Positions 11,358 through 22,477 of a stretch of 64,000 nucleotides of DNA are shown here, one piece after another. The DNA lies in contig JAOCPU010000016.1 of the NCBI GenBank assembly GCA_035772785.1, positions 310,001 to 374,000 on the forward strand, written 5' to 3'. The position numbers were made by a program, and so were the translations under genes. The number at the start of each line of letters is the position of its first letter. The first letter of the stretch is position 1. Below the pieces are notes generated by a model. The model saw nothing but the letters and a program-made list of their open reading frames with translations. It did no database searches and was not told where the DNA came from. The stretch comes from Phlebiopsis flavidoalba (taxonomy: Eukaryota > Basidiomycota > Agaricomycetes > Polyporales > Phanerochaetaceae).

Positions 11358-11382
11358 CACGTGACGGTGCGCGACTCACGTG
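11358..11382. promoter_or_regulatory. Pair of CACGTG(AC) E-boxes
   Basis: CACGTGAC occurs twice with the same orientation, starting at 11358 and 11377 (19 bp apart, about two helical turns), 116-140 bp before the ATG at 11498. CACGTGA is the core for bHLH factors of the Cbf1/Pho4 type. Spacing on one helix face supports real sites, but binding is untested. Confidence 0.5.
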
Positions 11383-11497
11383 ACAAGTCTGTTGATCGCG
11401 AGTTCCGGTTCTATGGCTGGCCTTAAATTAAGCGGATTAAGCGCGAATTACACGCTTCATCCTCTCCCCTCCACCTCCAGTCCTCTCCCGCAAAACC

Positions 11498-12315
11498 ATG
11501 CCCCGCAAAGCTGCCGCCCCCGCCATACGCTACGTCTGCCGAGCCTCGTCGCTCCGCGCGTATCAAGGACCAGCCCAAGAGTCGAAGCACCACCCAAGAA
11601 AGCCCCTGCAAAGCCCAGGGCAAAGAAGGTCAAGGAGGCTCCTGAGCCTGCCGAAGCCGACGTTACGCCAATAATGACCGCGACCAACGGCGATGAGAAG
11701 AAGGTAGGAGGAGCCCGCCGCTGAGAAGCCCAAGTCTACCAAGGGTAAAGAAGCGAACTGCTTCTGAGAAAGAGGTAGAGGAGGCCAAGGAGGCCCCCAA
11801 CGGCGCCGACCAACGAGGGTAAGGCAGAAGAGGAGGCTGCTAAAGCCCCCCATCTAAACGCGTACGTACCATCTTCAATGTTTTCGACATTTCCGATTGT
11901 CTAACCAACCATCGCCTGGTTAAATCGCATAGGCCAATCCAGCATTCTAAGGCTGGCCTAAAAAACCAGCTTAACCAAAGCGGGCCACAACTACCAAGCC
12001 AGCCCATCTAAGGCTAGGCCAAAACCAGCATCTTGATAAGGCTGCACCAAGGCTCCAAGCCACCTTCCACCTTCCACTAGCCAAACACCCGCATCCAAGG
12101 CGTCTGTGAAGCCTGCCTCATCCGCTGGTAACTAATAAGCCCGCATCGCGTGGCTGGTTCTAAGCCTGCTTCCAAAGTCAGAGCCTAACGCGCTGTTGCT
12201 GCTACTGATGCCGCCAACCACGGAAGCATTGTCGGAGGAGCCGGAAGTCAGAGGCTGCCGCGGACGAATGCTAGAGATGCAGAATTGCAACAACCGCCGC
12301 GAGGAGGATAGATAA
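11498..12315 (+). CDS. Histone H1/AT-hook-like basic chromatin protein, frame-broken
   Basis: It starts MPRKAAAP. Another frame gives RRSARIKDQPK. A long lysine/alanine/proline stretch (VEAPPKKAPAKPRAKKVKEA) then runs into an acidic stretch with PEPAEAD. More pieces follow: EKPKSTKGK, RTASEKEVEEAKEAPNGAD and EEEAAK. After an intron starting near 11860, repeated KPASKA-like units are encoded from 11930 to 12190. PRRSARIK-type starts plus Lys/Ala/Pro tails characterise small nuclear basic proteins (HMGN-like, AT-hook-like or H1-like) of basidiomycetes. Role in chromatin compaction is inferred from composition. The repeated tail is heavily frame-shifted, so length and stop (about 12315, ending REEDR) are uncertain. 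Confidence 0.55.
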
Positions 12316-13352
12316 ACAGTGCGGTCTACCTTTATGTCGATTTGTTTCAATAACGCACTCACCGTCGACGTCCTCTAAGTCTCTGTAGTCGGGTCGTTCG
12401 ACAATATCATTCTAACCTTTAAGCACTTGGAACTCGCGCACGCGTATTACTCGATCTGTCGGTCCTATGTTGTCTGGTCTGTTCGTTGTTTTTTTCCATT
12501 AATTCTGTGGGCTATCGTTGTGTCTCTTTCCCTATGTCTTCTATGCTCTACCCGGACAACACCCCTGACGTACCGCTTGACCATACCTGCATTTCCATTC
12601 CACAAAGCAATCGTTCTCACCTTACGTCTCGATATCTCTGTCTCTTCCCTAAAGTCGTCCGAATTTATTTAGCATGTATTAATTGATGTACTTATCGTAT
12701 GTATTCAGGCTGATTCTGGCTATGCGCTATCCCGCGTCGCCCGGTCGACTAGTGACTGCCCCTTGTTGTGGACCTATGTGATCGCGGTTCCTCGCACGAT
12801 AGCAGACGCAAACAAAAAAAAAGAAAAATGCTTGCTATTCGATCTTTTGAAGTATTCATATTCCCTCGCAAAATGTTTGTGTGTCTGGTCCGTGTCTCTC
12901 CTCTTCCCGCTCCCCCCCTGATTTTTCCTTGTGTATTTGTTGTCCGTTGTGTTGCTCTGGTGGCCGCTCATGCTCCCCCACCCCTTATTTTTTCCGGTCT
13001 CCCTCGGCAGCTTCCCCCCTTTGGCCCCGCCTTCCGCGCTGTTTACCCCCGCCCTTCTTGCTCCTTGTGGTCTTCTCGTTTCGTATTTGTTTTTTTGTTT
13101 TCTTCGGTCGTGACGTTTGCTCTAGAGACCTTCGAAAGGTGCGTTGCGTATACTCTTTACAAAGACTGGTTATACATATTGGTACAGGATTGGTTGGTAC
13201 AAGTACAGCACAATCCGAGATGGGGGGCTAATCTGCCTAGAAGCTCGGCCCTGGGCCAGCCTCCCTCTCTGTTGCCAAACTAATAGTACCCTCGTGTGTG
13301 CCCATCGCCTTGACAAATGGGATATTATGGTCCATGTTGCCTACTGTTCATT
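12316..13352. other. Pyrimidine-skewed intergenic region
   Basis: This lies between convergent 3-prime ends. The plus strand is strongly T/C-rich from about 12840 to 13110. That keeps a 171-codon frame open (12768-13283) but gives a Phe/Leu/Pro/Val/Ser product typical of a skewed tract, not of a protein family. Probably 3-UTR and terminator sequence. Confidence 0.45.
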
Positions 13353-15610
13353 TTACCCCTTGCCTTGCAGACCGCCCAAAAATGCGCCCGCACCAGGTAG
13401 TCCTCGAATGAGGAGCTTTGTCGCCCTTAGCCCATACAGGGAACTGTAGTGCCCTTTCCCGCCAATGTTGATGTGTCCGTACTACGCCGGCGTGGTTATT
13501 CTCGTCGTTTTCATCTTGAAAATCGCCGTCCTCCTTGCGGGGCTGCTTGAATCCAGACGCAGGTGTTTCGTAACCATTACACCTGGTTCGCCGCCTTCGA
13601 GTCCATACGGTTGGCGTGTACGACGCTACGAAAAGCTCGGGCGACTCGATCTCGTATGGGGCGCGAGGTACATTACCTCCGAAAGGATTGACACCTGCAA
13701 CGGCTCGGTGAATTCAATTTCTCTCACCACACGCGTCTCCATCGTATACCGTTGAATTTGCCCGGATTTGAATTATCCCTTCCAGAACCCCTCACGCAGA
13801 CCAAAGCGAGTGGATTCATGACGGGATAGGCGCGGCGTTTCCAGGATCTCGACATCGCCGATGAGCGGGTGTTAGTAAATGTGAGTGTGGACAAACCAGA
13901 CGTTCCGTGCCAGGAAGTCTTATGGGCCAAGAGCACCTGATCCCCCGGCGATCGTCGTTACTACAAACGGCCTTATCAGTATGTACGATGACAGAAACGC
14001 CTGTAAAGCAGGGGACGCACCTCGTAATACCCCCATCCAGTGGACGTTCTTCACGCTCCGTCCTTGTCCTTTCCGCCTGCGCCGAATGTAGGGTTGCTGA
14101 TGGAGAACGATCAGCGTATCGTGGCGAGGATGGCGCAAACTGATCACTTTGTACAGCCCTGGCTCGCGGCACACCGCATGGAACGCCTTGAGGACGACAT
14201 CCACGATACCGCCTGCGACGTCAGCACGTTTCCACCGCAGACATAGCAGCAGTGGGTGACGGAGACAAGAGGGTCATCCCGCCGGGTATTTTAACTATTC
14301 GTTGCATCAGCCATGAGCGGCGCGCTGCTGCAGTTAGTCACGCACTTGTCAAGGGGACTAGACAACCAGCGTTGAGTGGTATGTCCATGTCCAACATCGT
14401 CGCGCATGCAATAAATGACGGCTGAGTGCACGACAGAAATGGGAGCGTTGAGATTCCCGCGCACTTCACAGCCTGTGCCAGAGAAGTCGAAGTGTGCCGA
14501 GCCTTCCTTCTCGTTGATCTCGACTTTGAGCTGGATCTACATACCTGAATGTGTAAGAGTGGGCTCAGGCGAAAGAATGAGATACGCACAGGAGAGCCGT
14601 CATCAATGTAGTCGACAGCCTCTAGAACGTTAGTTCGTTCGGCACGTTTCGCAACATCCTTGAGGGAGAATGCGAACGGAGAATTCGGCGTTGTTTCTTA
14701 TTGTGGTACATATACTCTTGGACCGTCTTCAAACCATAATCGTCGACGACTGCGATTCACTCAGCGCCACCGAACATGTTTGGATGATTGTTTCCGATAC
14801 TTACTAGCTTTGATGAGCTGAACTCCTTTGTAAATTGGCCGCGACTTGCTATGTACATTTTTGGTGAAGCCATGACATGTTGAGATAATAGACAATCACT
14901 CACAGCTTTCAAGTCGCTTTCGACGTCACGGATGTTCCTACATCCTGAGCTCACCCCGGGTACTTTGCAGGCTCATCGATCATGTACTTGAGCAAGCCCA
15001 TCGTGGTGGTCGAAGATGCTTCTCCAATTTCTTTCTCTCACGATCTTAAAACTGACGATGTGAGCACCTTCCTCAAAAATATTTGTCGATGTGGGAGGCA
15101 TAGATCCAGGCAGAATGCCACCAATGTCTGCGTGGTGTCCGCGGGAGGCGGTGAAGAATATAATCTCTTTCTCCTCATCGTCGAATACGGGGCTAATGAT
15201 AGTAATATCTGGCAAATGGCTGGCGAGAACGTGAGAGGAGGGATGATACCACGAGGAGACACGTACGATCCGCCCGCATGAGGAGAGTTCGCCATGAGAA
15301 CATCGCCAGGTTTGAGGTCGTCTTTGTGTGTAGCTTCATCTGGTATTTTACAGCACTGGATAATGTTCATTATCGTTCCAAACTGCCCCAAAACAATTGC
15401 AACACTCACAAGCTCATTGAGCCCAGATGGATTGGGATAAACGGCGCATTGGCGACCAAATCTCCATCAGGAGCAAATAGAGCACAGGAGAAGTCGAGTC
15501 GCTCCTTGATATTGGTGCTAATGGCAGTCTGCTGCGTAGAGAACCTTACCATGGCCTCTTGCGACACTCATGATAGCGATTGGGCAAACAGGGTCAAAAG
15601 GATAGGGTCC
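13353..15610 (-). pseudogene. 5-oxoprolinase, HyuB (C-terminal) half only
   Basis: 5-Oxoprolinase opens 5-oxoproline to glutamate with ATP in the glutathione cycle. Legible HyuB motifs in order: [20 protein letters not shown] and [15 protein letters not shown] (about 15430-15530), [54 protein letters not shown]-type residues near 14400, SWHGTSG and a GDVEILE-type run near 13850. VREIEFTEPLQVSILSE lies near 13700. The final GGKG and VWAKGDK precede a stop at 13353. The usual N-terminal HyuA half (about 700 residues) is absent: only about 500 bp separate this from ase1. Several indels are present. Either a truncated relic or a local misassembly. Confidence 0.8.
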
Positions 15611-16105
15611 GGGCTACACCCTCGCATAGTGTTAAGAGAAGCCATCCTACTACCCGATAGAAAGTATATTACGGATGAGTGTACTTATCAACAACGAGGA
15701 AGCGTGGACTGTTCACAGGGAATCTTGTCTGTGTTTGCGTGCGCGAGGTGCTGTTGCACTAAGAATTCTGATAACCTGGTGTTCTGTGTAACCAAAAGTA
15801 CATTTACTCTGCACTTCCTTGAGAGGGCGGCAGCGTTACCGTTGCTGAAAATCGCGATGTGCAAGATGAGACAGAGTGCCGGACTTCTCGCGTCATGCGA
15901 TCCTTGCGATGAGCGGGATCCTCGATTGTGGATTGACGCTGTATCGGAGATCCGACGATGACCAATGACTTGTCCATAAGTACGTTACACCAGCAATAAA
16001 ATAGACTGCTTGCTTGCTATCACATACATTCGAGAACAGATGCCTAGAGATACACAACAAGAAGAAAGGCGTAAGAAACAATAAAGATATAGACGATAAC
16101 AGGAA
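15611..16105. other. Spacer upstream of the HyuB fragment
   Basis: This region should hold the HyuA/HyuB junction if the gene were whole. I find no HyuA motif in any minus-strand frame, and it is too short for that domain. It also contains the 3-prime end of ase1. Confidence 0.4.
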
Positions 16106-18777
16106 TTAGAAGTCCTCATCCTCTTCCGCCACTACACGCTCCAGCGAACCCAGCAAACCGTCGGTCTCCCACCACCGTCTGCTCCAATCATTATCTACGC
16201 TTGGTCGTGGCTTGAAGCTCTCTCTTCGCTGCCTTGACGCTGCTGCAGGCTTCACTCGCAGCAGCATGCCGGAGCGGCGGACATACTGCTTATTGAGCCC
16301 AACCACCACCCAACCACACCATAAACACCCGAACCGGCGGATTGCTGCGCTGACCGTTGGATGTTCTGCGGGTAAGGATGGTAGCTGCGTGTGTGTGGTC
16401 GTTGCACAGCAGCCAACACGGCCAGTGCTCATAGGGGTACCACGTTTTGCACCTGTGGTACGCGATCGAGGCGTCGGTTGAGTGAGAGAAGGTTTGTTAT
16501 TTGAGCTGCTGGGGACACGAGAACCAGAGGGAGAAGGGGGTCGATTACGAGATGTACTCGCAGGTACTATAGGCACAGGAAGCGGTGCAACGTTGGTGGT
16601 ACCCGGTGGATTATTAGCATGAGTAGATGTAGCTTCGCCTAGCCTTGGTCTTCTGGCCATCGCTGATGCGGAGCGCGTACGGCCTTGGGACATACTTGAA
16701 GGGGGACGATTCGGTATCGCGGATGTGGGCAGTGCTGCTCTTGTTGATGAGGTGGACGCAGTCGGGACGTATGATGGTGTCTTCGCTCGAGCCGGCGGAG
16801 GCGGAGCAGTTGTGCCTGACCGTGTTGATCTGCTGCGCTTCGCGCCGTTCTCTTTCTCTTGCGCTTGATGCAGCCTCCGTGAGTACCTGTAGGACACTCT
16901 GTCCATGAACCTGGAAATACGCGACCAGTTTCCGCTTTCCCAGGCTGGTATTGACTTGAGCAGTCCTGCTCGAGCTATCCACGGAATCAGAGCTACATCG
17001 AAGGCTATGATAAGCGCGACTCACCTTCGGTTTCTCCTTTGTAACCCGCTTTCGCATTTTCTTCTTCACGTAGGAGCCTACCTGGATCGCGAGGCCCCCT
17101 CCCCAGTAGACGCGTCTGATCAGCCGGCCGCGGCCGCGAGCTCCTTTTGTTCTTCACAAATAGCAAAGTACTTCTGAATATTCTTGAGTAATGGTCCCTT
17201 GAGTTTACGATCCTCTTTTGAGACGTCGAATCTCTTCCTCATGTATTGCCAAAAAAGCTCCTCTGAATGCTCGTCTGATGAAGCAATTGATTGGAGTGCT
17301 GTATTGGATAGATTGTGATAGCGACTCACCATCGGCGAAAGGCGCAAAGTCTGCTCGTTCCTCTTCACCTATCATGAGTTTCGTCCCAAAGCTGAGTGAT
17401 CTCCTGTCTTGCGTTCTCCACAAAAGTGCTCATTCTTCTCTCTCTTGATTTCTAGCATCCTATCCAACTTCTCCTCGTAAGCTGTCACGGTTGCCTCCGT
17501 GCTTCCTCGCTGAGACTCCACGAAGGCGTCCATTTCTGCGTCGCTAACGCCGAGCCGGCGCCACAGACTTTCCAGTGTTGTCATACATTGCTTGTATATG
17601 TGACTCGCGCTTACGCTTGAGCTCTTCAAGGGACGCCTGCGTCGTTTCTGCCCACTGAGTGAGTTCCGGAGTCGGGTCTACGCCCTCTAGCCCAACGTTC
17701 GGCTTGTTGGGGTTGGTGAGCTCCTCCTCGGAGAGTTCGTCCAATCGAGCGATAAAACGGGTATAGATGGCCAAGTGCTCTGATTTGTAGTCAAGAGGTG
17801 AAGGGTCGCATGCCATTGGGGATGTTGGGATGTTGAGGATGAACGGTGTAGGGGTTGTGGCACGTGCGCCGGATGGCGTAGGAGTGGACAGATGAGATCC
17901 AGAGAGAAACGGGTCAGAGGAAGCGGATGATGATGAGGACCCCATGCCACAGGCAGAAGTTGGTCGTGAAAGGTGCGTCGACGAGGACAATGATGGTTCA
18001 TTCGGAGTCGGAGGTGTCATGCCGAGCTCGGTGTAAAGCCAGTCGATTTGTACGAAGGTGAGCGATATATGGTGTAGACGTTTACCCTAGATTGCAAGTT
18101 AAGGTGACGTCGAGCTGAGCTTAAAACCGCACTTACCACTTCGCCCTTTCCACGCACAAGTTCTTTTTCCAGTCGTGAAAAGCGTTCAGGGGTGACATCC
18201 TTTCTAGGGTCTAGCTCTTGATCATCTTCTCCAGCGGCAGGTGTCGACTCTAATATATCGGAAGAAAAGTACTCAGGGCCTAATGTCCGCGACAATGAAT
18301 CAATGCGGTTTGTGAGGGTTGCCAACTGTTCGAGCTTGGTATGATACAACTACAACCGCCTATCAATTCTACCTAAATCGGCCATGGAAGGTGATTTTAC
18401 GAACCTGTCTCAACTTCTCCTGATATTCCGAAATCATATCGAAGCGTTTGGGCAAGACCTGCTCTTTCCTGACCTCGCCTACACTGCTCCCAGTGGCCTT
18501 GACATGCCCCACCCAATGCTTTGCTGTATCGTATACATTCCCTTTCTATAGCCTCACAGCGGCCCATCCATTCGTCGACCTGTTGTCTCCTGTGGTCGAT
18601 CTGGCTTTTCAACGCAGTCGGCTAGCTGTTTCTGTAGCGCGCGGAAAGGTCATCGGCGAGAGCAGTCTGAGGCAATCCAAGCTGATTGTGAAGCGTGGGG
18701 AGCAGCTGCGTCTGTGACTGTAGATGAGAGTGTAGGGAGTCGAGAAGACTTGTAATAGTAGTGAATGACGTCGTCAT
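16106..18777 (-). CDS. ase1: Ase1/MAP65/PRC1 microtubule bundler
   Basis: It crosslinks antiparallel microtubules in the spindle midzone. It starts MTTSFTTITSLLDSLHSHLQ, then has QIDHRRQQVDEWMGRCEAIE and ECIRYSKALGG, typical N-terminal MAP65 coiled coil. Next come YHTKLEQLATLTNRIDSLSR, LGPEYFS and RFSRLEKELVRGK. A Ser/Thr/Pro linker at about 17830-18000 precedes ELTNPNKPNVGLEGVDPTPE. The spectrin-like microtubule-binding part carries LESLWRRLGVSDAEMDAFVE, EEKLDRMLEIKREKNE, ITQLWDE and PLLKNIQKYFAICEEQKELA. The C-terminal third is a basic Ser/Pro/Arg tail ending VAEEDEDF. Several short introns interrupt it. Frame shifts are fewer than in neighbours. Confidence 0.88.
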
Positions 18778-19159
18778 CTTCGCTGAACGAGGGGTATATC
18801 AAAGGGACTATCTAGAAGCATCGAGTGGAACGAGTTCAACATCGCGAGTCGGCGACCGCCTCGCGCCCGCGTGCCAGTTCGCGGTCATGTGACTAAAGCG
18901 CTTAGACTTTCTCTGGGCCACAGGTGAAGTGGCCTCAGCTAAGTATCACCGTAAGTACTCTAAAAACTGAACCGTGAGGAGAAATTACTTTCGATCCTCG
19001 ATACTAGCATGCACTTCATGGGTGTCAGGGCAAAGCGCTCACTGTCGAGTGGCGAAGCCATGTTTGCGCATGTTAGGATTCGGAGGTTCTGGTTGCCCTT
19101 TCAGGATGATAAATCGGTTGACAACACAAATCGGTCATACGCGGAGCTTGTCTCCTCAC

Positions 19160-19753
19160 CACGACCTCACCACCGGCACGATCCCATGACCGTACAGCTT
19201 GCACTCATATGATGTGTGACCCCCCTCATACGCTTGAAACCCGTCGAAAGATAGAGTAACCTCTCTGGTATTTTTCGGAGTCCCGAGGGCCGTCCTGCTC
19301 TGACCATGGGTTCCAATTCTTGGCGGCATCCAAATCATGTGCCTGCCCTCAATGGTCAAAACCAGGTGACATCTGGCCGATGACAATGAACCAACCAGGC
19401 ACTGAGGTACCGGACCCAGTGGAGTTCAAACTGGGTTTCCACCCCATTCGGTACGCCAAACTTCTTCTTATGTATCCGCGACAAGTCCCCGAAAAGTAGC
19501 CTATGCCAGTCCAACGGAGAATTACGCCGGCTCTGCTGATGCCTATGCTCATTTCTTCCACTTTCCTTGGCATTGCTTGGCGCAACCCGTACATTGAAGT
19601 CTCCCCGTTAACCTTCCCCAACCATTTTCTCAACATTGAGTCGTACTTCGACAGGTTATTCCACCCTCGGAATTTTGATACAATGCTTTCTGCGGTTGTA
19701 CCTTCAAGCGTTGCGCGATATTCTTCACCAATCATTACATACGAGCATGCCAC
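19160..19753 (-). CDS. Hypothetical protein
   Basis: A 134-codon frame (MACSYVMIGEEYRATLEGTT at its start) is followed in another frame by EGRHMIWMPPRI and REVTLSFDGFQAYEGGHTSYECKLYGHG. The amino-acid balance is protein-like (aromatic and glycine-rich, few rare residues). The two pieces could be exons or one frame-shifted exon. I recognise no family, signal peptide or membrane span. It is divergent from the xylanase gene. Confidence 0.3.
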
Positions 19754-19930
19754 ATTAGCCGCATGAACAGCAAGTGAATGCCAACAAACAAAATCTCGGA
19801 AGTGAGCTACTGAGCGCGGAGAAATGAAGTATATGTTCCGCGCGGCGGCTTACTTTCACCAAGGTACAAAAGACGAGAGGCGTCTTTGGCTCTCCTAGCT
19901 CCTAGCTGCGAAACGTGTGTTCCATACAGG

Positions 19931-21680
19931 ATGAAAAAACCTCGCAGCCCTCGTATCCCTGGCTACCGCTCTGGTCTCCTCTGCTAACGCGGTGGCCGTG
20001 TGGGGTCAATGTGAGCTACATCTATTTAATGTTTTACTGAGATACATCTGATCCATGAGTCGCAAGGTGGAGGCATTGGCTATTCTGGCTCGACCGTCTG
20101 TGACGCAGGTTCGACTTGCGTCGAACAAAACTCCTACTACTCGCAGTGTCTGCCAGGTGCCGCTACGACGTCGGTCGTTACTCCGACGACCGTCTCCACC
20201 GCACCCGCCTCCTCCTCTACCCCAGCACCGAGCGGTACGGGCCTGGATGCTCATTTCAAGGCGAAGGGAAAGATTTACTGGGGGACTGCCTCTGATCAAA
20301 ACCGCTTTCAGTAACGCACAGGACTCTGCGGTAACAATTGCTCAGTTCGGTCAAGTGACCCCGCGAAAACTCCATGAAATGGGATGCTGTACGTGGATGT
20401 TATGTGGCTTCTCTTTACTCACATTAATGGACTCCTTGAATCCCCAGACTGAGAGTACGTCGCCTCAAAATTTCTTGTTAATTTCAGCTTTGCTCATTTG
20501 TTTCCAGACACTCGTGGCGTCTTCACGTTCACACAAGCGGATGAACTAGTTGCCTACGCGCAGCAAAACAACATGGTCGTCCGTGCACACACATTGGTGC
20601 GCTCAACGCAGCGCTAGTCTTGATTCGTCGTAAATTAACATTTCGCAGTCTGGCATTCTCAGCTCCCTTCATGGGTAAGCTTCTTTTATAATGATTCAAG
20701 CCAATATCTGACAGGTCGCAGGTCTCAGCCATCAGCGACAAGGCTACCTTAACATCCGTCATCCAAAACCATATAGCCAACGTTGCCGGTCGCTACAAGG
20801 GCAAGGTTCGCTCATGGGTACGTGAACGAGCGTTTCAGTGGTCAGAACGTGTCTCAGACATCTTTCCGCAGGATGTTTGTAACGAGATTTTCAACGAGGA
20901 CGGAACCTTCCGGCAGTCCGTATTCTACAATGTTCTCGGCACAAGCTTCGTTCAGATTGCCTTCCAAGCCGCACGCCAGGCGGATCCGAATGCTAAGCTT
21001 TACATCAACGATTACAAGTAAGTAGCACACATTTTGACCCGATGTTGTACTACGATTTACCTAATTGGTATCCAGCCTGGACAGTGCCAACGCCCCCCCC
21101 GAAGCTGCAGGCCGTAGTCAACCTGGTCAAACAGTCCAACAGCGGTGGTACCAAACTCATCGACGGTATTGGCACACAGATGCACCTTAGCGTACGTAAG
21201 CCTGGTATAGCTGTTTTCTACTGATGTGACGACGTCTTTTAGGCTGGTGGTGCTGGTGGTGCCCAAGCCGCTCTGCAGCTCGCGGCTACCGCTGGAGTTG
21301 AGGTTGCTATCACGGGTGAGTCTATTATTCGTGTGTTACCAATGCACGCCCTCATCTATTGTCTTTCATTGCCAGAGCTTGACATCGCAAACGCTGTAAG
21401 TGATTCATCGCAGGGAATGTAGCAATATTTCTGAGTTTCCCCTCAGGCCGCTAGCGACTATGTGGCCGTCGTCAAAGCATGTCTGGCTGTCCCCGCCTGT
21501 ATTGGCATCACATCCTGGGCGTTCGTGACCCAGTAAGTTGCAAAATCCATTTCTACTTCTTGTGTTTACTGAAGGGCACTTGCCAGGACTCTTGGAGAGC
21601 GTCCTCAAACCCCTCTTCTTTTCGACGCCAACTGGAACCCCAAGCCTGCCTACACTGCTATTATCCAAGCACTGTCTTAA
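19931..21680 (+). CDS. GH10 endo-1,4-beta-xylanase with N-terminal CBM1
   Basis: Secreted hydrolase of the xylan backbone. The signal peptide reads [20 protein letters not shown] once one extra A in the A6 run after ATG is ignored. A CBM1 follows (WGQC, intron, [30 protein letters not shown]). A Thr/Ser/Pro linker ends at [20 protein letters not shown], the GH10 start. The acid/base Glu sits in [11 protein letters not shown] (split by an intron after VRSW) and the nucleophile in VAIT|ELDIA (also intron-split). [16 protein letters not shown] and [17 protein letters not shown] are GH10 hallmarks. At least seven introns. Stop at 21678-21680. Acts on hemicellulose. Confidence 0.93.
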
Positions 21681-22477
21681 GTAGTACACATATGCGTCAT
21701 TTTACCCATCTATATGCTTATGACGGGACATTTATGTTGAGCTCTGTGAGTGTGAGCAAATCGTGGAAGGAGAATTTTGCGAAACAATATTGCGAAAATC
21801 CAGGTAATACTTATGGCCAGCGCCTAACGTTAATGATGACATAAAGAGCCTACTGACTGTGGGAACATTTGAGGGCACTTGTTACAAGTCCTGGTCATCC
21901 CTGTGCTCTCCCAATTTCCCAGAAGTCGACTTCACGGCTCTGGTGCCTGCTTGTCCTCCTTCATGAATGACCGTACCGAACACTGGCAACGGCGTCCTGG
22001 CTGGTCATGAGACTTCACGATTCTTGTCCTTGTCAACGGCAGCTTCACGTTCACACTAAGCACCTTCGGATGCATCCACTCATCATAGTATATTCTCGTC
22101 GCTGCTGTTTGAACTGCTGCAATTTACTCGACCGACTGGCGATCAGCAGCGTTCTACTACAGTCTACGGAGCAGCACGGCGAGCTGATGCAGGTTCAATA
22201 AGTCCTCCCACGCGTGTCAGCCGTTATACAGGTCGTCTCAATCGTCGCTCAGGCCAATCCTAGACAATCTATGACTTCTGTCTTCTCCATCCTTCCAATC
22301 CAAGCCCGAGCTAGGCAAAAATCGCTGTTTTGTCGAGCTGCTCTCTCACGGCAGTGACTAGTCTCTCAGACTAGCTCAGACTTCTAGATGACTTTGATGT
22401 CAGTCATGAATATTAGCGCTGTGCTTATATAGGGCACAAGTCGAGGTTTTGTGTGTTCCTGATTTGCAGAGAGTCGC
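21681..22477. other. Intergenic region
   Basis: No supportable gene. A short minus-strand stretch near 21900-22090 has protein-like composition (WMHPKVLSVNVKLPLTRTR) but no recognisable domain or start. Confidence 0.35.

Noticed and set aside
12768..13283. 171-codon plus-strand open frame
   Set aside because: It coincides with the pyrimidine-rich tract. Composition (Phe/Leu/Pro/Ser/Val) follows from the skew and no domain or intron pattern is seen.
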